64,000 nt of DNA from Paraflavitalea sp966211765 (GCA_966211765.1 CBIHOV010000014.1:115258-179257), one strand, 5' to 3'. Positions 42,361-51,574 are shown, counted from the stretch's first letter. A program made the numbers and translations. The notes: a model not told the origin generated them from the sequence alone.

Positions 42361-42975
42361 TTACGCTTTCTTCACCTCTACGCCTCTGAGATCGTTCAAG
42401 CGGTACAAGGCTTCCTGCATGCGGGCTTTGGAGATGCCGATGCGCAGGTGGCAGAACAGACCCAGGTCCTGCTCCAGCACGGTGCAATTCATCTGTTTGA
42501 CCACCATCATCACCTCATTCATTTGTGAGTAATCGAAGTTGACGGTATAAGGCACTTCAATAAACCGTTGGGTGGCGGGCATTACCTGCAGCACCATGGA
42601 AGCAGCGCTCTTGTAGGCATTGATGAGACCGGGCACACCGAGTAAGGTGCCGCCAAAATAACGGACCACTACGATGAGCACATTGGTGAGTTCTTTGCTG
42701 TCGATCTGTCCGAGGATGGGCTTACCGGCGGTGCCGGAAGGTTCGCCGTCATCACTGACGCGGTAAATATTCTTATCGGTACCGATACGGTAGGCAAAAC
42801 AATGGTGGGTAGCTTTGGGATGTTCTTTCTTCACTTCCTCCAGGCGCTGCTTAAACTCCTCAATAGTATTGATGGGAAATGCAAAAGCAATAAACTTACT
42901 GCCCCTGTCTTTAAACTCGGCGGTGGCGGGCTTTTCCACGGTATAATAAAAATCCTGCTCAATCATGGTTGTCAT
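42361..42975 (-). CDS. YigZ/IMPACT family protein
   Basis: The 204-residue protein belongs to UPF0029. The N-terminal domain shows FKDRGSKFIAFAFP, KATHHCFAYRIG, SDDGEPSGTAGKPIL and VVVRYFGGTLLGVPGLINAY, all diagnostic. The C-terminal ferredoxin-like DUF1949 part is present. Members influence translation or stress response; the bacterial role is poorly defined. It lies 39 bases after ribD in the same direction. Confidence 0.95.
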   Translation of the reverse strand: MTTMIEQDFYYTVEKPATAEFKDRGSKFIAFAFPINTIEEFKQRLEEVKKEHPKATHHCFAYRIGTDKNIYRVSDDGEPSGTAGKPILGQIDSKELTNVLIVVVRYFGGTLLGVPGLINAYKSAASMVLQVMPATQRFIEVPYTVNFDYSQMNEVMMVVKQMNCTVLEQDLGLFCHLRIGISKARMQEALYRLNDLRGVEVKKA

Positions 42976-43014
42976 ATGTTTTGATCCCCCTCTACGGTGC
43001 TTTTTTAAGGCAGC

Positions 43015-44055
43015 TTAGCTTCTTTTGATGATCTGTATGGTATCTGTTCCTACTTGTTGTGTTTGTACCGGGGCGCCTGCACGCAACACGGGTGCTGCTA
43101 TCCCTTCTTCTACGAATAATGCATTATTGGTTATGATCCTGGCTTCGTCCCAATAGTCTTCATCGATAAAGGATTGTAATAACTGCGCTCCGCCCTCTAC
43201 GAGTACGCTCAATATCTTTTGCTGGTACAGGGCATTGGCGATCTGGTGTACGAGGCTCACATCCTTTGTGACCTGGTAGTACAACAGGTTATGCTGCTCC
43301 TGGTGTTGCAGGCTGTTGAAAACAATGGTCCTTACTTTCTTATCAAACAGCTTCAAAGATGTGGGCAGGCGCAGGTCCATATCCACTATCAATCGCACAG
43401 GATCGGGGCCGGTCCACAAGCGGGTGTTGAGTTGCGGGTCATCATAGAAGGCGGTATTGGTGCCTACGAGGATGGCGGCTTCTTCACTGCGCCACTGGTG
43501 CACGAGGCGGTTGGTCAATTCGCCACTGATGTGGAGGCGGGAATGATCTGCATTGCCGATGCGCCCATTGGCGGTTTGCGCCCATTTGAGAACAATATAA
43601 GGCCGGTGGTGCTGGTGAAAGGTAAAGAATCGTTTGTTCAGTTCGGTGGACGCCTGTTCCAATACACCCAGGGTGACCTTGATGCCGGCGGCCTCTAATT
43701 TTTCGATGCCCTTGCCATCGACTTCCACAAAGGGATCGCGGCAACCGATGACGACTTCCGGTATGCGGTGGCGCACAATGAGGTCGGCGCAAGGGGGTGT
43801 TTTGCCATGGTGGGCACAGGGTTCCAGGGACACGTATAGGGTGGATTCGGGAATCAAGGGCCTGTCGGCCTCGGCCACGGAATCAATGCAATTGGGCTCG
43901 GCATGGGGGCCGCCATATTGCCGGTGAAACCCCTCCCCGATGATACGGCCCTGGTGCACGAGCACGGCCCCCACGAGGGGGTTGGGCGCTGTGTGGCCGG
44001 CCGCCTGACTGGCCAGCTCCAGGCAACGGTGCAGGTATGTTTCGTGTGTAGTCAA
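43015..44055 (-). CDS. ribD: Riboflavin biosynthesis bifunctional deaminase/reductase
   Basis: The protein catalyses deamination and side-chain reduction of the early pyrimidine intermediate in riboflavin synthesis. The deaminase domain has PNPLVGAVLVH, GGPHAEPNCID and LEPCAHHGKTPPCADLI (zinc ligands His, Cys, Cys). The reductase domain starts near residue 150 (RPYIVLKWAQTANGRIG) and has VRLIVDMDLRLP and SVLVEGGAQLLQSF. No ATG is near the start. I chose TTG at 44055 (giving TTHETYLHRCLELA); TTG at 44070 or 44082 are alternatives. A TATCTTTG -7 box at 44080-44087 argues against the 44082 start. Confidence 0.93.
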   Translation of the reverse strand: MTTHETYLHRCLELASQAAGHTAPNPLVGAVLVHQGRIIGEGFHRQYGGPHAEPNCIDSVAEADRPLIPESTLYVSLEPCAHHGKTPPCADLIVRHRIPEVVIGCRDPFVEVDGKGIEKLEAAGIKVTLGVLEQASTELNKRFFTFHQHHRPYIVLKWAQTANGRIGNADHSRLHISGELTNRLVHQWRSEEAAILVGTNTAFYDDPQLNTRLWTGPDPVRLIVDMDLRLPTSLKLFDKKVRTIVFNSLQHQEQHNLLYYQVTKDVSLVHQIANALYQQKILSVLVEGGAQLLQSFIDEDYWDEARIITNNALFVEEGIAAPVLRAGAPVQTQQVGTDTIQIIKRS

Positions 44056-44079
44056 CGGGGAAATGGGCAATGTGAGGCG

Positions 44080-44087
44080 CAAAGATA
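44080..44087 (-). promoter_or_regulatory. -7 box of ribD
   Basis: TATCTTTG on the minus strand matches TAnnTTTG and lies 25 bases before the chosen start. Confidence 0.5.
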
Positions 44088-44097
44088 ACGGATTGAA

Positions 44098-44232
44098 AGC
44101 AGCTACGAGCTACGAGCTGCGATCCCGACCTCGCTGCCGCTCGGTCGGGACAAGGCGACGAGCCGTTTGCTTCGATGCCTTTGCTTCGCTGAGGCGGTTT
44201 GTTGACTGGTTGCCTTGTTGCCTCGTTGCCTT
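44098..44232. repeat. GAGCTAC heptamers, TTGCTTCG fragments and TTGCCTTG array
   Basis: GAGCTAC/GAGCTGC units occupy 44098-44122. TTTGCTTCGATGCC and TTTGCTTCGC follow, then GTTGCCTT/GTTGCCTC eight-base units at 44207-44232, which provide TTG triplets used by the prmC promoter. Confidence 0.7.
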
Positions 44233-44244
44233 ATTCTACCTTTG
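44215..44244 (+). promoter_or_regulatory. Promoter of prmC
   Basis: TTG (44215-44217), a 19-base spacer and TACCTTTG (44237-44244) match the Bacteroidota promoter. The ATG begins six bases later, so the mRNA would be nearly leaderless. Confidence 0.55.
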
Positions 44245-44249
44245 CGCGC

Positions 44250-45152
44250 ATGACGCTCCAGGAAGCCCAACAAGATCTGATCAGGCAATTGGCCACGGCC
44301 TACGATACGCGGGAAGCCGCCCAAATAGGCGATTGGGTGATGGAACACCTGAGCGGGATGAAGAAGATCGACCGCCTCGTACACAAAGAAAGACAGCTCA
44401 CGGACACGCAAAGCAGCCAGCTGTCAACCTACACGGCCCAATTGCTGGTGCATACGCCGGTGCAACATGTGTTGCGGGAAGCCTGGTTTGCGGGCCTACC
44501 CTTCTATGTGGATGAAAACGTGCTGATACCCCGCCCGGAAACGGAGGAGCTGGTGGAATGGGTGGTGGGGGAAAACAGAATACAGAATTCAGAATACAGA
44601 ATACAGCATTTAGGAGTCGCAGACGGGGATTCAAGTCTCCGTATTCTTGATATTGGCACCGGAAGTGGTTGTATACCTATTGCCTTGAAAAAGAAATTGC
44701 CCCAGGCGACGGTGTATGGCTGTGATGTGAGTGAGGGGGCGTTGGAAGTGGCGCAGCGGAATGCGCAAGCATTTAATACTGCTGTCGAATTCCTGTTGGT
44801 CGATTTCCTGCAAGTGGATGGCCGGGGGTCTCTGCCTGCTGTAAACATTATCGTGAGCAACCCACCTTATATCCCGGTGAAAGACAAGGACACAATGCAT
44901 GCCAATGTATTGGAGCATGAGCCACACCTGGCTTTGTTTGTGGAGAATGATGATCCGCTGCTGTTTTACCGGAACATTGCTGCATTTGCCGGCACGCATC
45001 TGCTGCCTGGGGGGAGAGTGTATGTAGAGATCCATGAGGACCTGGGGGCGGCGACGGTGCAGCTTTTCCGGGAGCATGGCTTTGACGATGTGACTTTGAA
45101 GCAAGACATGCAGGGCAAGGACCGGATGGTGCGGGCTATGAAAATCGATTAG
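44250..45152 (+). CDS. prmC: Peptide chain release factor N5-glutamine methyltransferase
   Basis: The 300-residue protein methylates the GGQ glutamine of release factors with SAM. I chose the ATG at 44250 just after the -7 box. The N-terminal helical domain contains PVQHVLREAWFAGLPFYVDE and LIPRPETEELVEWV. The catalytic domain contains LRILDIGTGSGCIPIAL, IIVSNPPYIP (NPPY motif) and GGRVYVEIHED. Between the two domains about 35 bases of heptamer repeat are read in frame as RIQNSEYRIQHL, lengthening the linker. All catalytic motifs remain intact. Confidence 0.95.
   Translation: MTLQEAQQDLIRQLATAYDTREAAQIGDWVMEHLSGMKKIDRLVHKERQLTDTQSSQLSTYTAQLLVHTPVQHVLREAWFAGLPFYVDENVLIPRPETEELVEWVVGENRIQNSEYRIQHLGVADGDSSLRILDIGTGSGCIPIALKKKLPQATVYGCDVSEGALEVAQRNAQAFNTAVEFLLVDFLQVDGRGSLPAVNIIVSNPPYIPVKDKDTMHANVLEHEPHLALFVENDDPLLFYRNIAAFAGTHLLPGGRVYVEIHEDLGAATVQLFREHGFDDVTLKQDMQGKDRMVRAMKID
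44577..44611 (+). repeat. AGAATAC heptamer array inside prmC
   Basis: Five 7-base units (AGAATAC, AGAATTC, AGAATAC, AGAATAC, AGCATTT) lie in the linker between the two PrmC domains. The same unit is intergenic at 6413 and 13893. Confidence 0.9.
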
Positions 45153-45227
45153 GAAGTAATATATTTAAGATAAGGCTGACGCTTTGGATGGTTCGTGGGG
45201 ACAAGAACCATGGCGGCTAGCGGCTAA

Positions 45228-45268
45228 GATCGGGTGAGCCGCCTTTGGAAGGCGACCCACCCTTTAAC
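45228..45268. repeat. GGTGAGCCGCC hairpin element
   Basis: GGTGAGCCGCC and GGCGACCCACCC form an imperfect stem, as in the copy at about 41190-41223. Confidence 0.65.
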
Positions 45269-45303
45269 AGACTTAGGGTTTCATACAAATTAATTATTGG
45301 TGC

Positions 45304-46650
45304 ATGTCATTACACAAGAAGGAAAAGCTGTCGGGATGGGGTAATTACCCGGTATCGGAATCGTATACGGTATCGGTGCGGGATGCCGCAGATGTGACGA
45401 GCACCTTGCAGCAGGGCAGTCTGGTGCCGCGTGGGCTGGGCCGCAGTTATGCGGACCAGGCGGTGAATGACAACCACTATGTGGGGGATTGTACGAAGCT
45501 AAACCGCTTTCTGGCCTGGGATGAAAAAACGGGTATCCTGGCATGTGAGGCGGGGGCATGTCTGGAAGAGATCATCACGCATTTTGTGCCGCGGGGATGG
45601 CTGCCGATGATCTGTCCGGGTACGAAGTTTGTAACAATCGGCGGCGCCATTGCGAATGATATTCATGGCAAGGCGCACCATATCGATGGCTCTTTTGTGA
45701 ACTGTGTGCTGTCTTTTACGATCCTGCTGGCAGATGGCCGTATCCTGACGGCTTCGCGCACGGAAAACGCGGACCTGTTTTGGGCCAATTTTGGCGGACT
45801 GGGATTGCTGGGTGTGATCCTCACGGCGCAACTGCAACTGAGAAAGATAGAGACAACTTATTTTAAGCAGAAGTCGGTTGTGATCAAGGGACTTGACCAT
45901 ATGCTGGAAGCACTTGACCAATACGATCACGAATACAATTATTCGGTGGCCTGGATCGATGCCATGGCCCGGGGTACTAAAATGGGCAGCGGTGTGCTGA
46001 CGCTGGGCAATGCTGCGAAACTGGCGGATCTGCCCCCCAAACTAAGCGCTGATCCTTTGCAACTGCACAAGACAAGCAAACTGACGGTGCCTTTTTTCCT
46101 GCCCTCGTTCACGCTCAACAACTTTACGGTGAAAGTGCTGAACCGGGTGATCGCTTTTGTGCAGAACTCGCCCAAGGAGTTTATCCATTACGAGAAATTC
46201 TTCTTTCCGCTGGATGCGATCAACCACTGGAACCGGGGTTATGGCAAACGGGGCTTTGTACAATACCAGTTTGTGATACCGGAAGAAAATGGCCGCAAAA
46301 ACCTGGCGGAGATACTGGACATGATCGCGCAAAGCGGCTGTACACCCTTCCTCAATGTATTTAAAAGAATGGGGGATGGACAAGGGCTCCTCTCCTTCCC
46401 TTTCAAAGGATATACGCTGGCCATTGATTTTCCGGTGACGAATGCGCTGTTTGCTTTTACGCCCAAGCTGGATGCTAAAGTGTTGGCAGCCGGTGGGCGG
46501 CTTTATCTTGGTAAGGATGCATTGTTGAATGAAGGGATGTTTAAGGCGATGTATCCGCAGTATACTGAGTGGCTGGAAGTGAAAAGAAAGTATGATCCGG
46601 AGGGAAAGTTTGATTCGAATATCGGGAGGCGAATAGGGCTCACGAAGTAG
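45304..46650 (+). CDS. DprE1-like FAD-dependent oxidoreductase
   Basis: The 448-residue protein has a VAO-type FAD-binding domain: VPRGLGRSYADQAVN, GACLEEIITHFVPRGWLPMI, and GGAIANDIHGKAHH, whose His would carry covalent or closely bound FAD. The C-terminal ALO-like domain ends YTEWLEVKRKYDPEGKFDSN. It resembles decaprenylphosphoryl-ribose oxidase (DprE1) and aldonolactone oxidases. Bacteroidota do not make arabinogalactan, so the substrate is likely another polyprenyl-linked sugar or a free sugar lactone. It stands alone; no DprE2-like reductase is adjacent. Confidence 0.85.
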   Translation: MSLHKKEKLSGWGNYPVSESYTVSVRDAADVTSTLQQGSLVPRGLGRSYADQAVNDNHYVGDCTKLNRFLAWDEKTGILACEAGACLEEIITHFVPRGWLPMICPGTKFVTIGGAIANDIHGKAHHIDGSFVNCVLSFTILLADGRILTASRTENADLFWANFGGLGLLGVILTAQLQLRKIETTYFKQKSVVIKGLDHMLEALDQYDHEYNYSVAWIDAMARGTKMGSGVLTLGNAAKLADLPPKLSADPLQLHKTSKLTVPFFLPSFTLNNFTVKVLNRVIAFVQNSPKEFIHYEKFFFPLDAINHWNRGYGKRGFVQYQFVIPEENGRKNLAEILDMIAQSGCTPFLNVFKRMGDGQGLLSFPFKGYTLAIDFPVTNALFAFTPKLDAKVLAAGGRLYLGKDALLNEGMFKAMYPQYTEWLEVKRKYDPEGKFDSNIGRRIGLTK

Positions 46651-46816
46651 TGTATGGGTTAACCTGGATGGGCACAAGTACGCTGCCGCACGCGGCTTGA
46701 CTGCATACTTGCGCCAGGAGTGGTGAGTGAAAGAAATAAAAAAAGTGCATCTTAGCAAGCTGCTTCGATACCATTTTTGAATATAATTTAAGTAATCTGC
46801 CTGATCAATCTATTTA

Positions 46817-47215
46817 CTACTTCACATTGGCCACTACCTTGGCGCCTACGCTTTTTGATATGCGCATGATGCGGAATATTTCGCCCCAGTAGGCGGTGGT
46901 ATCGGCATTGATCACCACCACGGGGGTATCTACATTGAGTTTGAATTTGGCGATCTCGGCTTTCAGCAGGGTGTCGAATAACATGGGATCGGCTTTTTTG
47001 GTGCCGATGTAGAACTGCTGGGCATTGTCGATGGAAACGGTAATATGTTGTTTGGCCTTGGTATCTTTTGTACCACGGGGGTTATTGACCTTTACAATAT
47101 TGGGATTGGCGATGGTGGATACGATCAGGAAGAAGAACAGGAGAATGAACAGGATGTCGTTCAAGGCTCCTGCATGCAATTCGGGATGTGATCTTAACCT
47201 GTTTCTTAAATTCAT
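46817..47215 (-). CDS. exbD: ExbD/TolR-family biopolymer transport protein
   Basis: The 132-residue protein has a short cytoplasmic start, one membrane helix (ALNDILFILLFFFLIVSTIA, including the conserved Asp that carries protons) and a periplasmic domain. It acts with ExbB to energise TonB. The exbB gene lies 158 bases upstream in the same direction. The spacer contains two small hairpins (TTGCCC/GGGCAA and ACCCC/GGGGT). Confidence 0.9.
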   Translation of the reverse strand: MNLRNRLRSHPELHAGALNDILFILLFFFLIVSTIANPNIVKVNNPRGTKDTKAKQHITVSIDNAQQFYIGTKKADPMLFDTLLKAEIAKFKLNVDTPVVVINADTTAYWGEIFRIMRISKSVGAKVVANVK

Positions 47216-47373
47216 TCAATATTCTTTTACAAGGATTGCCCCTACAGGGCAAATGAAATTCTCTCTACAAAGCTTTAACCCCTAAAGGGGTAAAAAAACA
47301 TTTGATACGCTTGCCCTACAAAGCGACAACCCGATTAATGATTATTGATTAATTATTAACCGGCAACACTTTC
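47216..47373. repeat. Spacer hairpins between exbB and exbD
   Basis: TTGCCC/GGGCAA and ACCCC-TAAA-GGGGT hairpins and a TTTGATACG...CTACAAAGCG block shared with the 41137-41165 region fill the spacer. Confidence 0.6.
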
Positions 47374-48081
47374 CTATCGCGTGGGTTCCTGCAGGATATC
47401 AATAAACTCGGCGCTGGCCACTTCCATCCTGTTTACATTCTTATCGATCTGGGCATTGAGGAAGTTATATCCTACATAGGCCAGAAGACCGATGATCAAA
47501 CCGCTGGCGGAAGTGATCATTTTGGTATAGATACCACCGGCAATCTGGGCCGGGGTAAAATCGCCGGAAGCATTGATGTTGTAAAACAACTGGAGCATCC
47601 CGAAGATGGTACCCAAAAAGCCAAACATGGGGGCGATACCATATACCAGGGACAGCATGGACAGGTTGCGCTCCATTTTATAGATCTCGAGCTTGCCCAC
47701 ATTCTCCATGCTTTTTTCGATGGCATCAATGGGCTTGCCGATGCGTTGTAAACCTTTGTCGATCATCCGGGCTACTGGATTGGAGGTATTCTTGGCCAGG
47801 GAACGGGCTGCGCTCACGTTGCCGCTGAATACATTGTCCCGGATAATATTCATGAAATTGGGGTCGATATTGCTGGCTTTGCGGATGGCGATAAGCCGCT
47901 CGAAGAAGAAAAACACGGCCAGCACCAGCAAAAGACCTAAGGGAATCATGAGGGGGCCACCATGTGCCAGCATCTCCATCACATTCATAGAAGGCGCAGA
48001 ACCACTACTTTGCATCACCTGTTTAAGCGAATCAGCGACTGTTGCAGCCGGATTGGTAACCTGAAGAAAAAACCAATTCAT
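47374..48081 (-). CDS. exbB: ExbB/TolQ-family proton channel subunit
   Basis: The 235-residue protein has three membrane helices (GGPLMIPLGLLLVLAVFFFF; LSLVYGIAPMFGFLGTIFG; MITSASGLIIGLLAYVGYNF) in the MotA/TolQ/ExbB pattern, with the conserved cytoplasmic loop between the first and second. With ExbD it forms the inner-membrane proton channel that drives TonB-dependent receptors such as the SusC protein at 51575. It is the first gene of a two-gene unit. Confidence 0.92.
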   Translation of the reverse strand: MNWFFLQVTNPAATVADSLKQVMQSSGSAPSMNVMEMLAHGGPLMIPLGLLLVLAVFFFFERLIAIRKASNIDPNFMNIIRDNVFSGNVSAARSLAKNTSNPVARMIDKGLQRIGKPIDAIEKSMENVGKLEIYKMERNLSMLSLVYGIAPMFGFLGTIFGMLQLFYNINASGDFTPAQIAGGIYTKMITSASGLIIGLLAYVGYNFLNAQIDKNVNRMEVASAEFIDILQEPTR

Positions 48082-48188
48082 CCAGTATTATTTTAGTGGT
48101 GTAAAAGTATCAAATGTGTGCCTAAAACGTTTTTTACCCGTTAATATTTCTTAAAAGAATGTTATATAAGTAGGTGGCCCGGACTTTA

Positions 48189-49115
48189 TTAAGTTCCTGC
48201 TTTCTTCATCATCATGGCCTGGATCTGCTTCATGGTATGCTCCATACCATCGGGGCTGCCATCGAGGAAGATGACATTGCCCTTGCCGTATTCGGCAAAA
48301 TTCTTCACGGCTTCGGTCCACATGCTGAATAAGATCACATTGGTGTCGAGGTTGGCCTGTTTCATTTGCTCGGCTGCACGGCTCATACCCCGGGCTACTT
48401 CTTCCCGGAACAAAGCGACACCCTGACCACGCAATTGTGCGGCCTGGCGCTCTGCTTCGGCAGCAATCTTGATGGCATTGCCTTCTGCTTCGGCGGATTT
48501 GGTTTTGGTGATGAGGAGGGCCTGACCTTCATTTTCGGCGGCGGCTTTGAGGTTGTTGCTGGCCACTACACGGCTCATGGAATCGATGATGGCCTGGTCG
48601 AAGGTGATATCGTTGATCTGGAGATCGAGGAGGTGGTATCCCCAGGTTTCGAGCAATTGGTCGATCTGTTCTTTCACGTATTCCACCAGGTCTTTGCGCA
48701 GGGCAAGGATCTCGGCCTGGCGTTTGGTGGCCACAAAGGAACGGATGGTGCCTTCGATGGTGCGTGTGAGGGCCTGCATGAGGTCGCGCTCGCTGAGGAA
48801 TTTAAAAGCTACTTTTTTGATGGTCTCTTCATCGGCATTCTGCACAGCATACAAAAGCATGCTTTTGAAATAGACATTGGCCTGGTCGGCGGTTACTGCC
48901 TGGAACTCCATTTCCACGGAACGGTTCTGGATACTGACGCGCTTGGCGATCTTCTCAAAGAAAGGAATCAGGAGGTTCAGGCCGGGGCGTAATACGCGCT
49001 GGTATTTTCCGAACATGGTGACCACCCCTACAAAACCCTGGTTGACGGTTTTGAGTCCGGCAAAGAGTATCAGTACGATGATGATGACCCACCAATAGGA
49101 TTGCAGGTATTCCAT
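48189..49115 (-). CDS. SPFH/band 7 (stomatin, QmcA-like) membrane protein
   Basis: The 308-residue protein has one N-terminal membrane helix (YWWVIIIVLILFAGLKTV), an SPFH domain (VVTMFGKYQRVLRPGLNLLIPFFEKIAKRV) and a long coiled-coil rich in Ala and Glu (TKSAEAEGNAIKIAAEAERQ). The family assembles into large ring-shaped membrane microdomains and often controls FtsH-type proteases. No NfeD partner gene is adjacent. Confidence 0.93.
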   Translation of the reverse strand: MEYLQSYWWVIIIVLILFAGLKTVNQGFVGVVTMFGKYQRVLRPGLNLLIPFFEKIAKRVSIQNRSVEMEFQAVTADQANVYFKSMLLYAVQNADEETIKKVAFKFLSERDLMQALTRTIEGTIRSFVATKRQAEILALRKDLVEYVKEQIDQLLETWGYHLLDLQINDITFDQAIIDSMSRVVASNNLKAAAENEGQALLITKTKSAEAEGNAIKIAAEAERQAAQLRGQGVALFREEVARGMSRAAEQMKQANLDTNVILFSMWTEAVKNFAEYGKGNVIFLDGSPDGMEHTMKQIQAMMMKKAGT

Positions 49116-49245
49116 ATAGCTGAATATTTTGCTGAAAGTAATACTTTTTATTAATACGGGTTGCCGGAGACCAGTTGTTGGTTGCTGGTGAATGGTGGCT
49201 GGTACCTAGTGACTTGTGGCTGGCAGTTGGTGGACAGCAATAAAA

Positions 49246-49268
49246 AAGCGCTCCTGGTGGAAGCGCTT
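49246..49268 (-). terminator. Terminator after the gene at 49292
   Basis: Stem AAGCGCTCC-like (49246-49254) with GGAAGCGCTT (49259-49268); on the minus strand a run of six T follows. Confidence 0.7.
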
Positions 49269-49291
49269 CACTGTGTTATTGCAACCCTTTA

Positions 49292-49969
49292 TCAGAAAAG
49301 GGAATTATAATAGGCTATTACTTTCCGGTAATCGTCGACGTTGCGGCATTTCAACCGTTTTTCGTCGATGAATGCGCTTACTTCTGCTTTCTTATCGGGC
49401 AGGAGGCTGATGATCTCGTCTTTACCGGAACCCAGCTTTTGTATTTTGCCATCGGGCAATAATACATGGAAGATCTCGGTGCGCTGAAAGGTGCGTGTGA
49501 TGCTGGCTTCATTGAAGCGGCGATTGTCCTGGAAAGAGACCTTGATCTGCTTGAGCAAGGTTGCTTTGCCTGCTTCCAGCACGTCGTAGACAGGATTTTT
49601 AGGGGTATTCATGGGCTGGCCAAAGCTTTCGAGTACTTTATCGGCAATCCCCTCTTTGCTCACGAATTTGATGAACCGGATCTTTTTGATGGCGATGGAG
49701 GCGATCATTTCCTTGCCATCATCGGCGAGGTAGAGGACCTCATTTTCGGACAGGTTGACCTTCACTTGTATATTGGGATAGACCTTTCCGGCAGTGGACG
49801 TAATTTCGGCAAGTTGGTATTGCTCATTAAAATAGGGACTTCCTTCAACGGCATATTCATTTTTGAGGTACATGGGCCGGCCATTGGCATCGGCCATGAA
49901 GGGGTTTTGCGCCAGGGCGGTGGCGGTATAGAGGAGGAAGGAAGCTGCTATTATTAACCTGGGGATCAT
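49292..49969 (-). CDS. Secreted protein of unknown function
   Basis: The protein has 225 residues from MIPRLIIAAS (start 49969; a start at 49978 is also possible). It has a signal peptide (residues 1-18, ending ALAQN). The mature part is mixed beta and helical: PYFNEQYQLAEITSTAGK, LYLADDGKEMIASIAIKKI and VEVSAFIDEKRLKCRN-like residues near the end. No family recognised. It follows the SusCD operon but is separated from it by a strong terminator. Confidence 0.65.
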   Translation of the reverse strand: MIPRLIIAASFLLYTATALAQNPFMADANGRPMYLKNEYAVEGSPYFNEQYQLAEITSTAGKVYPNIQVKVNLSENEVLYLADDGKEMIASIAIKKIRFIKFVSKEGIADKVLESFGQPMNTPKNPVYDVLEAGKATLLKQIKVSFQDNRRFNEASITRTFQRTEIFHVLLPDGKIQKLGSGKDEIISLLPDKKAEVSAFIDEKRLKCRNVDDYRKVIAYYNSLF

Positions 49970-50010
49970 ATTTTGCAATTTTTTGAAAGTTTCAGTCCCA
50001 ATATAAAAAA

Positions 50011-50042
50011 GATACCCCGGAACGAACTGTTCCGGGGTATAC
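50011..50042 (-). terminator. Terminator of the susCD operon
   Basis: ATACCCCGGAAC and GTTCCGGGGTAT pair perfectly around the loop GAACT-like centre. On the minus strand a TCTTTTTT tract follows. Confidence 0.9.
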
Positions 50043-50078
50043 TTTATTTTTTATATCAGCAGGTGATGGTCATGCCTG

Positions 50079-51545
50079 TTAGTTAGTAATCAGGGAGTTT
50101 AACCTTGTCTCATCGGATGAGATGGGCCAGATATACGCCTGATTGGAGGGTGCAACGGGGGTAACTACATAGCCATTGGCTGCAGTTTTGCCTGGAAAAT
50201 CCAGTCCAAGCCGGGTGATGTCCAGACCACGGATGCCTTCGCCCAGGAATTCGATATTCCTTTCTTTCAGGATGGCATCGACGAGTGCTGTTGAGTTGGC
50301 AAAATCGGCTGCGGTGAAGGTGGTAGCTGCATCGGAACGGTTGCGAACAGCATTGAGCAGGGCCACGGCTCTGGCATCTACGCCACCGGCATTGCCGCGG
50401 GCGAGTGCTTCGGCGAGGCTAAGCATCACTTCGGAATAACGGATCACGGGAATCCAATCGAGCCATGGGGAGCCTCCATTGAATTTCTTCAGGTAGGTTT
50501 TACCGGAAGCGGTATCCATCAGTTTGCGGCGATCATCGCTATTCTTCCAGCCGGCATCGCCCACGATGGCTGACCGGTTGAGGTAGAAGATGGCTGCGCC
50601 ACCACTGCTGGCGGGGCGGTAATAATGGCCCAGTTGGTTTTGGGTACCAGGCGCATCATTTAAGGTAAATGGCATCGCGAATATGGATTCGGTGCTGGTG
50701 GTATTGGTAGCGAAAATGGTAGTGATGTTGGCTTGCAAGGCATGTGCTACTCCGCTATTGGCTTTGAAGGGCGCCGCATCGGACACGATCTTATTGGCCT
50801 CGGTGATTACCTTGGGATAATCGCGCATGGTGAGGTACACTCTTGTTTTTAATGCAATGGCGGTATTGCGGTGTGCCCTTACAGTGCGGTTTACGGCATC
50901 GGTAACGGTAACGTTCATATTGGCCTCGGCAAAATCGAGGTCTTCCAGTATCTGTTTGTATACTTCGGCCACGGTAACAGGCGCCAGGTCGTTGGAACCA
51001 GGCCCTTTGATGCCTTTCAGGCGAAGGGGCAGGCCACGCTTGTTGCCGGCACCATCCCAATAGGGACGTGCGTAAAGCTGCAGGAGGCTATAATAAGAGA
51101 ATGCCCTGAGGAACCTGGCTTCTCCCTGGAAGTTTTTGGCTTTATCGCCCGCTACTGCATTACCGGTAGCTTCCATTCCATCGAGGAAGAGGTTGGCGCG
51201 GTTGATGGCGGTATAGGCTGCAGACCATAAGTTGCGGCATTCATCGTCGCCGCTGTTGATGGAAAATTCCCAGGGGGCGCGTACGGTAACGCGGTTACCA
51301 TCGTCGGAAACGAGGTTTTCGCCCCGGGCATCATGGTAGAGGAAATAGCGGCCACCATACATTTGTCCGGATTTGATGGCTGAATAAATTCCTTTCACCT
51401 GGTTGTCGATCCGGTCGAGTGTCTGGAAGGCTGTTACATCGGACAAGGACGTAGTGGAGGTAGGATTTAAAGTGGTTTTCTGGCAGGAAAACAAGACCAT
51501 CGTTATCCCTCCTACGATTGCCAGTTTAAACATATTCTTTTTCAT
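50079..51545 (-). CDS. SusD/RagB-family nutrient-binding outer-membrane lipoprotein
   Basis: The 488-residue protein has a lipoprotein signal ending LFSC (Cys21). SusD landmarks are YSAIKSGQMYGGRYFLYHD, ARFLRAFSYYSLLQLYARPYWDG (the typical RAF-YY-L-xxYG block), and IPVIRYSEVMLSLAEALAR, and the C-terminal EGIRGLDITRLG. It caps the SusC channel and helps bind a glycan or peptide. It is downstream of susC by 29 bases. No carbohydrate-degrading enzyme is encoded beside it, so the substrate is unknown. Confidence 0.96.
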   Translation of the reverse strand: MKKNMFKLAIVGGITMVLFSCQKTTLNPTSTTSLSDVTAFQTLDRIDNQVKGIYSAIKSGQMYGGRYFLYHDARGENLVSDDGNRVTVRAPWEFSINSGDDECRNLWSAAYTAINRANLFLDGMEATGNAVAGDKAKNFQGEARFLRAFSYYSLLQLYARPYWDGAGNKRGLPLRLKGIKGPGSNDLAPVTVAEVYKQILEDLDFAEANMNVTVTDAVNRTVRAHRNTAIALKTRVYLTMRDYPKVITEANKIVSDAAPFKANSGVAHALQANITTIFATNTTSTESIFAMPFTLNDAPGTQNQLGHYYRPASSGGAAIFYLNRSAIVGDAGWKNSDDRRKLMDTASGKTYLKKFNGGSPWLDWIPVIRYSEVMLSLAEALARGNAGGVDARAVALLNAVRNRSDAATTFTAADFANSTALVDAILKERNIEFLGEGIRGLDITRLGLDFPGKTAANGYVVTPVAPSNQAYIWPISSDETRLNSLITN

Positions 51546-51574
51546 GTTCTTTTTTTTGTGTGTTGATCGATTAA

